Source: Tepidanaerobacter acetatoxydans_A (lineage in GTDB: Bacteria; Bacillota; Thermosediminibacteria; Thermosediminibacterales; Tepidanaerobacteraceae). Taken from it: a DNA stretch of 40,579 bases. Positions within the stretch are counted from its first letter, which is position 1; each line of letters opens with the position of its first letter. This document shows, piece by piece, positions 8,283 through 15,538 of this stretch. The DNA lies in assembly GCA_022840405.1 (NCBI GenBank), contig JALHJR010000016.1, positions 1 through 40,579 of the forward strand, written 5' to 3'. The notes under the pieces are model-generated. The model was not told the DNA's origin and made no database searches. It worked only from the letters and a program-made list of their open reading frames with translations. Position numbers and translations under genes: made by a program.

Positions 8283-8729
8283 TTATGAAGTCGCCACAAA
8301 AACAAAATCTATTGCCAGGTCAATATCTTGCACAGCATTACCGGCATCTGCGGGTAAAGTAAAATTAAAGCTTACGTCTTCACTAGCAGTTGCCAAAGTC
8401 AACTCCCTGCCGGGGCTGTCTGGTCTATCTATCAGGTCTTCCAGTTTGCCGACAAACAAATCTGTATCCCCAGCAGCAACACTTACATTTAAATTATAGG
8501 CTAACAGTGCTGCCAAAGAAGGTGTTGTATCATCAGCAGCTTTCCAATCAGCCGTAACAAAATAATATTCGTCAACGGTACCCGTATTTGATACATTTAT
8601 TGTGCCAGAAACTGAATCTCCGGGCAGCATTGTGGCTGCAATTACTCCGCTGGCGGGCGACACTTCAATTGAAACAGTTTCAGTCTGAAGTGTACTGCCT
8701 GTAGAACTTGCTGTATAGGTAAAAGCCAT
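8283..8729 (-). CDS. TasA/camelysin-like beta-sandwich protein lacking a signal peptide
   Basis: 148 residues, acidic, without cysteine, rich in Thr/Ser/Val/Ala. The order of motifs resembles TasA/CalY fibre proteins: 'MLPGDSVSGTINVSNTGTVD' then 'YYFVTADW', 'DLFVGKLEDLID', and a C-terminal 'FTLPADAGN' followed by 'DLAIDFVFVA'. TasA family members normally carry a SipW-cleaved leader; this one starts MAFTYTASSTGS with no hydrophobic segment, so it should stay in the cytoplasm. Ribosome site GGAGGTGAT; another ATG lies two codons upstream. It stands alone between terminators at the head of the glycosyltransferase run. Structural role inferred. Confidence 0.6.
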   Translation of the reverse strand: MAFTYTASSTGSTLQTETVSIEVSPASGVIAATMLPGDSVSGTINVSNTGTVDEYYFVTADWKAADDTTPSLAALLAYNLNVSVAAGDTDLFVGKLEDLIDRPDSPGRELTLATASEDVSFNFTLPADAGNAVQDIDLAIDFVFVATS

Positions 8730-8750
8730 GTCATTATCACCTCCTAATAA

Positions 8751-8779
8751 ATTATATTCAATTTAGAATGAAGTGTTAC
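8751..8779 (-). promoter_or_regulatory. Candidate promoter for the TasA-like gene
   Basis: On the minus strand GTAACA, 17 bp, TATAAT, placed about 20 bases before the ribosome binding site. The same stretch also fits a sigma-K-like layout (AC, 16 bp, AATATAATT), so the sigma factor cannot be decided by eye. Confidence 0.35.
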
Positions 8780-8803
8780 AGAGTTAAATTTCTGTTTTTA
8801 TAA

Positions 8804-8829
8804 ACGGTTAGATTAATATTGCATACAAT
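8804..8829 (+). promoter_or_regulatory. Possible sporulation (sigma-E/K) promoter
   Basis: AC (8804-8805), 16 bp, then CATACAAT (8822-8829). This resembles the mother-cell sigma-K pattern AC-N16-CATA...T, and the -10 box matches the sigma-E consensus well. It lies about 30 bases upstream of the start of a 21-aa peptide gene with a strong ribosome site. The spacing is right, but short motifs like this occur by chance in AT-rich DNA. Confidence 0.3.
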
Positions 8830-8861
8830 GAAATAAAAATAGATTTAGGAGGAGCGATAGG

Positions 8862-8927
8862 ATGAGGGGAACATATATAGGGGCTCAAAGAATGTTGGCT
8901 GTGACAGTATATGGTGGTAAGCAATAA
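8862..8927 (+). CDS. Possible 21-aa peptide
   Basis: ATG at 8862 follows the strong site AGGAGG (8847-8852) at good spacing. The frame encodes 21 residues, beginning MRGTYIGAQRML and ending TVYGGKQ. There is no recognisable family. A mother-cell-type promoter candidate precedes it and an intrinsic terminator follows at about 9002-9042, so it could be a complete tiny transcription unit within an otherwise gene-free stretch (8730-9071). Without conservation data this is only a candidate. Confidence 0.35.
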   Translation: MRGTYIGAQRMLAVTVYGGKQ

Positions 8928-8997
8928 TACCTTCAATGGATTTGAACCTTATACCTATTAGGCTTTATATTTTCAATTGAGGTCTCTTTATGAATTA

Positions 8998-9042
8998 TAA
9001 AAAGCGGCAATTCTGCTATAAAACTAGCAGTTATGGCCGCTT
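8998..9042 (-). terminator. Intrinsic terminator after the 551-aa SPOCS gene
   Basis: AAGCGGC (9002-9008) pairs with GCCGCTT (9036-9042), with an inner CTGCT/AGCAG stem. On the minus strand it is followed by TTTTTATAATT, a good U-tract, just after the stop of the 551-aa gene. On the plus strand it could also stop transcription from the small peptide gene. Confidence 0.75.
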
Positions 9043-9071
9043 GCTTTTAACATTTGCTATTGCTATTATTG

Positions 9072-10727
9072 TTATGGCATAGGCACAGTTCCGATGCTTA
9101 ATCTTACTGTTGACAATACTAACACATCCACCTTCAGCACAACTTTTTCCAACATTTCGGTTTCACTCAGCAATTCCGTTATTACGCTTTCTATAGTCGG
9201 TACCAAGGCCGCATGCATCTCCGGTTCTGCATCGGGCAAATCAACAAAGAAACTGAATTCTACGTCTTCGCCCATTTCATATTCAATATCGTCGGTGCCG
9301 ATATAATATATTTGCTTGTGGATTATACCTTGGATGATTACCTTATTTGCAATGATTTGAGCAGTAATTGATGTAACCTCTGCATCAACATCCCTTATCT
9401 TTTGAGTTGGTTTATCCATTGTTATAATATCTTGTAAAAGAGTTTGGCCGGTAGTTTCGCCCACCACTTCATCTACAAGAAGAATTGGTTCTTCCGTTCC
9501 CTCGATAATGTTTAGGCTGGTATTCTGTGTGACTACAACAGAAAATTGAATAACTACTTTTTGCGTTAAATCATTACTGTTTTCAAGAGCATAATTAATT
9601 GTTTCAATAGTTGATTCTACTTGAACATGCATGCCGGGAGCGGCTCCTTCTACATCTACAAAGAGACTGAAAGGTATATCTTCCGCTTGGTGATATTCTA
9701 TATTGTCAAGTCCTACATAGAATATTTGTTTATGAAGAATTCCTTGAATAATTACCTTATCTGTTATCACATCAGTTAATATATCCTGCACTACGGCCGT
9801 TATTTCGTCAACTTTAAGTGCCGGTTGATTCAGTGTTACCGTTGTTTCAACTATAAGCTGCTGCAAGTTTTGCCCCACAATTTCAGATACATAATAAAGC
9901 GGTGTTTCTTCTTCTCCTGTTTCAACTTCAAGATTTTGAACATCTGTTACTATAACAGAAAAAGATAATATGACCTTCTGGTGCAGAGTTGTTGCATCTA
10001 AAAGCGTGAAGGCTACATGTTCCACCACAGGTGTTACGGTTGTGTTCATTCCAGGTAATGCTCCATCTATATCAATAAAGTAGCTGATAGGTATAAGTTC
10101 TGTCTTATGGTGAACAACTGCGTCCTCTCCAACATAGAATATCTGCTTGTGAAGTGTTCCTTGAATAATGACTTTATCCTGTATAACAGTAGTATTCAGG
10201 TTTTCTACCAAAGCCCTTATTTCCTTTACCTTAATTGCATTTTCGTCCAGCGTTACGGTGGATTCTACCATTTTTTGGATAGAACCTTCACCGATTAAAA
10301 CGGGAACCTTAATTAAAGCCATTTTTTCATCCTCCCTTTTTCCTTCCATTTGATTAATTTCCAAAATATCTAATATATCTTGTGACGCACTATCATGTGA
10401 GGACTCTTTATATAAATCCAATTTTTCATCTTCTGTTTTATTAAAGGACTCTTCTTCGCCATAGTGTGAGCATTGTTCTTGAATTTCTTCTTGAAATTTT
10501 GAACATGATTCTAAGTTTTTGTCCTTACCACCTCTTTCTGCATGAACTTTATCGCTCTTGTCAAATACCGTTAAACAGTTTAAATTGTCGACAGATTTTG
10601 ATTGTTGAATCTTAACCTTATGAAATCCGCCTATAAAATTTTTTTGTTTTACCATGTAATAATAAGCTGCGAGAAACAGTAAAAAAATTATTAAAGCAAA
10701 GCCTATTAAAATCACCACCTTCCCCAA
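9072..10727 (-). CDS. Membrane-anchored three-SPOCS protein with a possible internal start
   Basis: 551 residues. Residues 4-25 form one membrane helix (VVILIGFALIIFLLFLAAYY). A charged Glu/Lys-rich linker follows (about 40-135), then three well-conserved SPOCS/DUF3794 units at about 140-270, 275-405 and 410-547. Each unit has the core 'KVIIQG.LHKQIFYVG.D' and 'G[A].PGM'. The annotated start is a TTG at 10727 without a convincing ribosome site. An in-frame ATG at 10322 (residue 136) has GGGAGGATGAAAAA just upstream and would give a soluble 416-residue protein containing exactly the three SPOCS units. Both forms may be made. The terminator at about 9002-9042 ends the unit. Confidence 0.78.
   Translation of the reverse strand: MGKVVILIGFALIIFLLFLAAYYYMVKQKNFIGGFHKVKIQQSKSVDNLNCLTVFDKSDKVHAERGGKDKNLESCSKFQEEIQEQCSHYGEEESFNKTEDEKLDLYKESSHDSASQDILDILEINQMEGKREDEKMALIKVPVLIGEGSIQKMVESTVTLDENAIKVKEIRALVENLNTTVIQDKVIIQGTLHKQIFYVGEDAVVHHKTELIPISYFIDIDGALPGMNTTVTPVVEHVAFTLLDATTLHQKVILSFSVIVTDVQNLEVETGEEETPLYYVSEIVGQNLQQLIVETTVTLNQPALKVDEITAVVQDILTDVITDKVIIQGILHKQIFYVGLDNIEYHQAEDIPFSLFVDVEGAAPGMHVQVESTIETINYALENSNDLTQKVVIQFSVVVTQNTSLNIIEGTEEPILLVDEVVGETTGQTLLQDIITMDKPTQKIRDVDAEVTSITAQIIANKVIIQGIIHKQIYYIGTDDIEYEMGEDVEFSFFVDLPDAEPEMHAALVPTIESVITELLSETEMLEKVVLKVDVLVLSTVRLSIGTVPMP
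10322..10339 (-). promoter_or_regulatory. Internal ribosome binding site and start in the 551-aa gene
   Basis: The minus strand reads AAAGGGAGGATGAAAAAATG, a near-ideal ribosome site six bases from an in-frame ATG at residue 136, right where the first SPOCS unit begins (MALIKVPVLIGEG). The upstream TTG start has no comparable site. This decides between a membrane-anchored and a soluble product, or permits both. Confidence 0.5.
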
Positions 10728-10828
10728 ATGCTTTAAAAACGATTAGTCTATGTAATTAATGCTCTAAACACTTGTTAAAAATATTAATTAATTCCGGGTT
10801 AATTCCATTATATGAATTCGACTATCTT

Positions 10829-10863
10829 ACTGTTCCTCTTATGTGAATAATTTTTGGAACAGT
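10829..10863 (+). repeat. Inverted repeat upstream of the ABC transporter operon
   Basis: ACTGTTCC (10829-10836) and GGAACAGT (10856-10863) are perfect 8-base inverted arms separated by 19 AT-rich bases, about 100 bases before the first transporter gene. It could be an operator for a dimeric regulator or a weak hairpin. Nothing else is recognisable in the 10728-10966 gap. Confidence 0.3.
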
Positions 10864-10966
10864 TATGTTAATGATTTTATTTTCAATAAATTATTTTATA
10901 AGTCGTAACCGATTTATGTCCACAGGAATAATATAAAGAAAGTTATTTTTTAAAGGGGTGGTTTTT

Positions 10967-12070
10967 TTGAGACGTATAGCACTGCTTTTAGCTGCGGTTA
11001 TGCTGTTTTCAATAACTGTTGCTGGATGTGGAGGGCAGGCGGTAAAAGAGAAAACCGATAATGTGGCACCTGAAGAAGTACAAAAAGAACAAACTGTCGG
11101 AAAAAAACCTGAACTTGAGCCTCTTTCCCCGCCCGTAAAGGTGACAGTGGGCATGAAGGAGGTTGTTTCAGACGCAGGTGTGCTCATAGGTATGGCCAAA
11201 GGTTATTACGAGGAACTAGGCATCGAAATTGAATCTATTGCTTTCAATACCGGTCAAGATATGATAAATGCCTTGGGAGCAGGCCAGCTTGATGTAGGAT
11301 GTACCGTTACGGCATCTGGGTTGTTTAATGCAATTCTTCGAGATATACCGATAAAAATTGTCGGAGACAAAGGTATTAATGTTGAAGGCCAGGGATATTA
11401 TCGTTTAATGATACGTAAAGACTTGACAGATGAGATAAAAGACTTTAAGGATTTAAGAGGGCGTAAACTTGCTGTAGTAGGCACCGCTTCTCTTGATGAA
11501 ATTGCACTGGACCGAGTCCTGAATCAGGCAGGGATGACTACAAATGATGTAGATTTACAAGTCGTAAGGAGTTTTCCCGATATCGTGGCTGCTATGAGCA
11601 ATAAAAGCATCGATGGAGGTATGGTAATCGAACCCTTTGTAGCTGCCGCTATCGCCAAAGATATTGCAGATCCGTGGAAAGACCCTTCTGAGTATGACCC
11701 TTATGCTCAAACTGCACTTTTGGTCTATGGAAAGAGCATGCTTGACCGGCCTGAAGTTGCTAACCGTTTCATGGTTGCTTATATTAAAGCCATAAGAGAT
11801 TATAATGATGCCTTTTTTAAAAACATAAACAAAGACGAAATCATATCAATCCTTGCAGAGTATTCAGTTGTAAAAGAGAAGGAACTTTATGAAAAAATGT
11901 ACCCCGTTGGATTTAATCCCGATGGTTTCGTAAGAATGAAAGGTATCCAAATGGACCTTGACTGGTATAAACAAAGAGATTTATTAAAAGGAGAATTAGA
12001 GGCCGAAGATGTGGTAGACAACAGTTATGCCGAATATGCCGTTAAAATATTGGGAAGATATTCCAAATAG
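10967..12070 (+). CDS. NitT/TauT-type ABC transporter substrate-binding lipoprotein
   Basis: Extracytoplasmic solute receptor of the nitrate/sulfonate/taurine family, about 367 residues. The leader 'RRIALLLAAVMLFSITVAGC' ends in a lipobox (VAGC) with the lipidated Cys. The mature part has the family pattern 'IGMAKGYYEELGIEIES', 'INALGAGQLDVG' and 'DFKDLRGRKLAVVGTAS'. TTG at 10967 is preferred because AAAGGGGTGG lies just before it; the GTG at 10958 overlaps that site. First gene of a three-gene operon with permease and ATPase. The ligand (sulfonate, aliphatic amine, pyrimidine or other) cannot be assigned. Confidence 0.88.
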   Translation: MRRIALLLAAVMLFSITVAGCGGQAVKEKTDNVAPEEVQKEQTVGKKPELEPLSPPVKVTVGMKEVVSDAGVLIGMAKGYYEELGIEIESIAFNTGQDMINALGAGQLDVGCTVTASGLFNAILRDIPIKIVGDKGINVEGQGYYRLMIRKDLTDEIKDFKDLRGRKLAVVGTASLDEIALDRVLNQAGMTTNDVDLQVVRSFPDIVAAMSNKSIDGGMVIEPFVAAAIAKDIADPWKDPSEYDPYAQTALLVYGKSMLDRPEVANRFMVAYIKAIRDYNDAFFKNINKDEIISILAEYSVVKEKELYEKMYPVGFNPDGFVRMKGIQMDLDWYKQRDLLKGELEAEDVVDNSYAEYAVKILGRYSK

Positions 12071-12081
12071 GTAATATATGC

Positions 12082-12110
12082 GGCCGAAAATCGAATAACG
12101 GTTTTCGGCC
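12082..12110 (+). terminator. Intercistronic hairpin after the binding-protein gene
   Basis: GGCCGAAAA pairs with TTTTCGGCC across an 11-base loop, with no U-tract after it. Such hairpins after binding-protein genes usually limit read-through or stabilise the upstream mRNA so the receptor is made in excess over permease and ATPase. Confidence 0.5.
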
Positions 12111-12136
12111 AACTTAATGAAAAAAGGAGAAATACC

Positions 12137-12991
12137 ATGAGCTTATTTGAAGAACATATTTATAAAAACATTGAACAGATGAATATTGTTATTAAAGAAG
12201 AAGAGTGCAAACCCAAGACAAAATTGATAAATAAAGCGATTATACTAAAAGTCCTGACTTTTTTATCCCCGTCACTGCTCTTGGTATTATGGGAGTTGTT
12301 CGCACGATGGGGGCTTATTGATGTTCGATTGTTTTCGAGCCCTGTAATGATTTTTAAAACTATGATTCCAATGCTTTATTCCGGGGAACTTTTGTATCAC
12401 ACTCTTATCAGTGCTCGAAGAATACTGCTGGGATTTGTAGCAGGAGCTGTGCCTGGGGTAGTCCTAGGTTTATCAATGGGACTTTTTCCACCGGTAAGGG
12501 CCAGTCTTATGCCTATGGTAGCAGTCACCTTCCCAATTCCAAAACTGGCAATTATGCCGCTGATTCTCATCATTTTTGGTCTAGGTGAAACGTCGAAAAT
12601 ATTTACTATAGCCATCGGGGTGTTCTACCTAGTCCTAATAAATACCATGGCAGGTGTATTAAATATTGATGAAATATATCTTGACATAGCAAAAAACTTT
12701 GGAGCAAGCCCTTTTCAGTTTTACACAACGGTGGCTTTTCCCGGAGCACTGCCCATGATATTTGCAGGCTTTAAGCTAGGTATGGGTACTGCATTGCTGC
12801 TGATAGTAGCAGCAGAGCTTTCGGCAGCAAAAGCGGGAGTTGGGTGGATGGTCTGGCGAGCATATGACATGTTCGACATTGAGAAAATGTTTGTAGCTCT
12901 TATTACAATGGCTTTCTTAGGATATATTTTCTCATGTCTTTTAGATATTGCGGAAAAAATTGTTATACCTTGGGCAAACAACAGGAGGTGA
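12137..12991 (+). CDS. NitT/TauT-type ABC transporter permease
   Basis: 284-residue inner-membrane permease with about six helices. A cytoplasmic EAA loop near residues 183-213 ('NFGASPFQFYTTVAFPGALP' then 'IFAGFKLGMG') docks on the ATPase. The first ~35 residues are hydrophilic, followed by helix one (SLLLVLWELFARWG). ATG start after AAAGGAG. The stop codon TGA is embedded in the ribosome site of the ATPase gene, showing tight coupling. Confidence 0.9.
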   Translation: MSLFEEHIYKNIEQMNIVIKEEECKPKTKLINKAIILKVLTFLSPSLLLVLWELFARWGLIDVRLFSSPVMIFKTMIPMLYSGELLYHTLISARRILLGFVAGAVPGVVLGLSMGLFPPVRASLMPMVAVTFPIPKLAIMPLILIIFGLGETSKIFTIAIGVFYLVLINTMAGVLNIDEIYLDIAKNFGASPFQFYTTVAFPGALPMIFAGFKLGMGTALLLIVAAELSAAKAGVGWMVWRAYDMFDIEKMFVALITMAFLGYIFSCLLDIAEKIVIPWANNRR

Positions 12992-12996
12992 GCTTA

Positions 12997-13791
12997 TTGT
13001 ATCCCACCGAGGTCATACGCATAGAAAAACTAAATAAAGAGTTTTATACACGCAAGGAAAAGGTTGTTGCAATTAAAGACTTAGATTTATCGGTAAGTGA
13101 AGGTGAATTTTTATGCATTTTGGGTCCTAGCGGCTGTGGCAAGACCACATTGCTTAGGATTTTGGCCGGTTTGGAAAAGCAAACCAAAGGAAAGGTGTTT
13201 ATGAGGTCGAAAAATCCTGAAAAACCTTTGACATCAATGGTATTTCAGGGCGATTCCGTATTTCCATGGATGACGGTTGCGGAAAACGTAGCTTACAGTT
13301 TGAGAATTAGAGGTTTCCCAAGTGATAAAAGATTGAACATAGTCGAGCATTATTTAAAATTAATGGGTCTGGACAAATTTGCAAATGCCTTTCCTTATCA
13401 ATTATCCGGTGGGATGAAACAGAGAATCAATGTTGCACGGGCTTTTGTAAGTGACCCTGAAATTTTACTTATGGATGAGCCTTTTGGAGCTCTTGACGAA
13501 CAAAATCGGCTGATTTTACAGCAAGAACTCTTAAAAATATGGGATGGCAGCGGCAAAACTTCTATTTTTATAACACACAGTATTGACGAAGCACTTCTTT
13601 TGGCTGACAGGATAATGGTAATGACAGCACATCCCGGGAAAGTTAAAGCAATAGTTCCGGTGGATATTCCAAGACCGAGAGATATTCTGTCATTACGTTC
13701 ATCACCCAGATTTGCAACATTATTTAGAGAGATATGGCAGCTGCTGCAAGAAGAAGTATTAAAAGCTAAAACCACAGAGTTTAAAGCATAA
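12997..13791 (+). CDS. NitT/TauT-type ABC transporter ATPase
   Basis: Nucleotide-binding subunit that powers the transporter. Walker A GPSGCGKTT at about residues 43-51, Q-loop 'VFQGDSVFPW', signature 'LSGGMKQRINVARAF', Walker B 'ILLMDEPFGALDE', and the H-loop 'FITHSIDEA'. About 264 residues from TTG at 12997, which sits six bases after AGGAGGTGA; in-frame codons further upstream lie inside the permease gene and have no site. The usual length for SsuB/TauB-type ATPases supports this start. Confidence 0.9.
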   Translation: MYPTEVIRIEKLNKEFYTRKEKVVAIKDLDLSVSEGEFLCILGPSGCGKTTLLRILAGLEKQTKGKVFMRSKNPEKPLTSMVFQGDSVFPWMTVAENVAYSLRIRGFPSDKRLNIVEHYLKLMGLDKFANAFPYQLSGGMKQRINVARAFVSDPEILLMDEPFGALDEQNRLILQQELLKIWDGSGKTSIFITHSIDEALLLADRIMVMTAHPGKVKAIVPVDIPRPRDILSLRSSPRFATLFREIWQLLQEEVLKAKTTEFKA

Positions 13792-13847
13792 ACCGGAACA
13801 ACCAAAAAACAATGAAGAATTCGCATAAATAAAAGGGGAGATGTCGA

Positions 13848-13982
13848 TTGAACATTTTTACCGGAATCATACTTGCAATTGCAGTAAGTATAGATGGTTT
13901 ATCTGCCGGGAACTTTATTACTTGTCCTGGCATTCATCAAACTATTCTAAAAACAGAAACAGCATTCATCAAACTATTCTAA
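13848..13982 (+). pseudogene. Truncated MntP/YtaF-like membrane protein gene
   Basis: TTG at 13848 with AGGGGAG seven bases upstream opens a frame reading 'MNIFTGIILAIAVSIDGLSA'. This matches the first helix of MntP/YtaF-type proteins, including the conserved 'S.DGLSAG'. After about residue 21 the match stops and the frame enters a tandem repeat, ending at 13980-13982 after 44 residues. The rest of the gene (normally about 190-210 residues) is gone. It follows the ABC operon closely. Interpretation: a deletion remnant still carrying its translation signals. Confidence 0.6.
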
Positions 13983-14048
13983 AAACAGCATTAAGCAGGA
14001 TTCGTAAAGCTATTCTAAAAGCAGCATTAAGCAAATCATCCTAAAAGT
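13930..14048 (+). repeat. Degenerate tandem repeat (about four units)
   Basis: Two exact 27-base copies begin at 13930 and 13962 (GCATTCATCAAACTATTCTA plus AAAACAG; period 32). Two diverged copies begin at about 13988 and 14024 (GCATTAAGCA... TCCTAAAAG). The units keep the ends GCATT and TCTAAAA but vary inside. The array starts where the MntP-like remnant loses similarity, so it may have grown at the deletion scar. A frame at 13841-14044 spans it, but only because the units lack stops in that frame. Confidence 0.7.
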
Positions 14049-14050
14049 AG

Positions 14051-14089
14051 GGGCGACCACTGGTCGCCCGCCCGCCCGCCCGCTTTTTT
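14051..14089 (+). terminator. Terminator with a CCCG tetranucleotide repeat
   Basis: GGGCGACC-ACT-GGTCGCCC forms a strong hairpin (14051-14069). About four CCCG units follow (to 14083) and then TTTTTT (14084-14089). The U-tract is displaced from the hairpin by the repeat. The GGGGCG side could also pair with several registers of the CCCG units, so the repeat may let the hairpin slide to the U-tract. Slippage could vary repeat number between strains. Confidence 0.6.
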
Positions 14090-14227
14090 ATAACAAAAAC
14101 ATTAATAAATACTTTTTACAACAAAACTGACTTTCTACAGTGGAATCAACGATAGATTTTGGTATAATATTATTTAGTAAGGTTCTTTAAAACCAAACAA
14201 CTCTCCTATCAGGAGGGAGATGAAAGC

Positions 14228-15538
14228 TTGTCCGTTAAAAGCTATTACAAGGAAATGCTGATAACCGCAGCCTTGGCAGCCCTGACAGGGGAGCTGTATT
14301 TTTATCCTTTTGGAACTAATTTCAGATTTACCGTAGGAGTTGTCACCCTATCGTTTTTGGTATTATATTTTGATTATATACCTGAAATGGTATTGGTTCC
14401 CTTTTCCGGGCTGGTTATTATGATTTTTCGCATACTCTTGAGCTGCCTTATCGGCAAAAACACTTTTATTTATGCAGTTAATCTTCACTATCCTGCTTTC
14501 TTTTTTTATGTAGCATATGGAGTATTTTTAAGAATAGGGAATATAAAAGCCCTTTTAAAGATGCCTGTAAACTTTATTGCAGCAATGACCTTAGCAGATA
14601 TCGGAGCTAATTTTGTCGAGCTTACCGCAAGAGGCGAAATGAATTTGAGTTACTTTCAGGAAATATTCAATAGGGTGCTTGCCGTAGGCTTGATTCGCAG
14701 CATTATTACATTTGCCGTCTATTGGATAATAGAGCGATACAGGCTTGTTATAATGCGTGAAGAACATGAAAAACGTTATGCCGAACTACTTAAACTGCTG
14801 TCGGATTTGAAGGCTGAGTTTTTTTATATAAAAAAATCCTCAAAAGACTTAGAAGATGCGATGAGGGAAGGTTATGAGATATATCAATCTTTAGTCTTGG
14901 GTATTACTGATAATGATATTATAAGATTAAAGAAAAAAGCCTTGAATCTTGCCAAAGATATTCACGAAATAAAAAAGGATTACCTTAGAATTTTGGCAGG
15001 AGTAAAAGAACTGCTGCCCGAAGAAATAGGCGGCATGCAGCTAACAGCCGTACTTGATATAATTAAATCAAATACACAGAGATTGATAAGCGCAATTGAA
15101 AAAGATGTAAAATTAAAAATCAATACAGTACCAAATTTGGTTGTAATTAATTACTTTTCGATGTTTTCCATTTTCAACAACTTGGTTTCTAATGCTCTAG
15201 ATGCTATAGATGATAAAGGAGTTGTTGAAATAAATATATGTTTAGACGAAGAATCTGTTATAATAACTGTTTCTGATGATGGGAAGGGGATCAATGCTAA
15301 AGACCTTCCCTATATCTTTGAACCGGGCTTTTCTACGAAATACAACGAAGACGGCTTAATTTCTACCGGGCTTGGTTTAGTCAATGTAAAAAATCTCGTA
15401 GAGGATATGAGCGGCAGCCTTTCAGTAACTTCAACTCCTACTGAGGGCACAAAATTTGAAATACGCATGCCCGTAGAGGGAAATTTTACAATTGTGCAGG
15501 GGGATAAACATGAACTTTCGCGTGATTATAGTAGATGA
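14228..15538 (+). CDS. Sensor histidine kinase, GlnK (YcbA)-like
   Basis: Membrane sensor kinase of 436 residues. The N-terminal ~170 residues contain about five or six helices with short loops and no large extracellular domain. A linker and coiled-coil region follows, with the probable phosphoacceptor His246 in 'LAKDIHEIKKDY'. The C-terminal GHKL ATPase has N-box 'NNLVSNALDAID', G1 'DDGKGIN' and G2 'STGLGLVNV'. TTG start at 14228 after GGAGGGAGA. It overlaps the response regulator gene by 29 bases. The partner's YcbB domain suggests a glutamine/nitrogen-type signal as for B. subtilis GlnK, but the signal itself is not evident. Confidence 0.78.
   Translation: MSVKSYYKEMLITAALAALTGELYFYPFGTNFRFTVGVVTLSFLVLYFDYIPEMVLVPFSGLVIMIFRILLSCLIGKNTFIYAVNLHYPAFFFYVAYGVFLRIGNIKALLKMPVNFIAAMTLADIGANFVELTARGEMNLSYFQEIFNRVLAVGLIRSIITFAVYWIIERYRLVIMREEHEKRYAELLKLLSDLKAEFFYIKKSSKDLEDAMREGYEIYQSLVLGITDNDIIRLKKKALNLAKDIHEIKKDYLRILAGVKELLPEEIGGMQLTAVLDIIKSNTQRLISAIEKDVKLKINTVPNLVVINYFSMFSIFNNLVSNALDAIDDKGVVEINICLDEESVIITVSDDGKGINAKDLPYIFEPGFSTKYNEDGLISTGLGLVNVKNLVEDMSGSLSVTSTPTEGTKFEIRMPVEGNFTIVQGDKHELSRDYSR

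Noticed and set aside
13841..14044. 67-codon frame starting at ATG 13841
   Set aside because: The ATG overlaps the ribosome site region and the product is low-complexity translation of the tandem repeat. The TTG frame at 13848 matches the MntP/YtaF N-terminus instead.
13930..14048. CRISPR array
   Set aside because: Repeat period is irregular (32-36), the 'spacers' are a few bases long and the units are degenerate; no cas genes are present.
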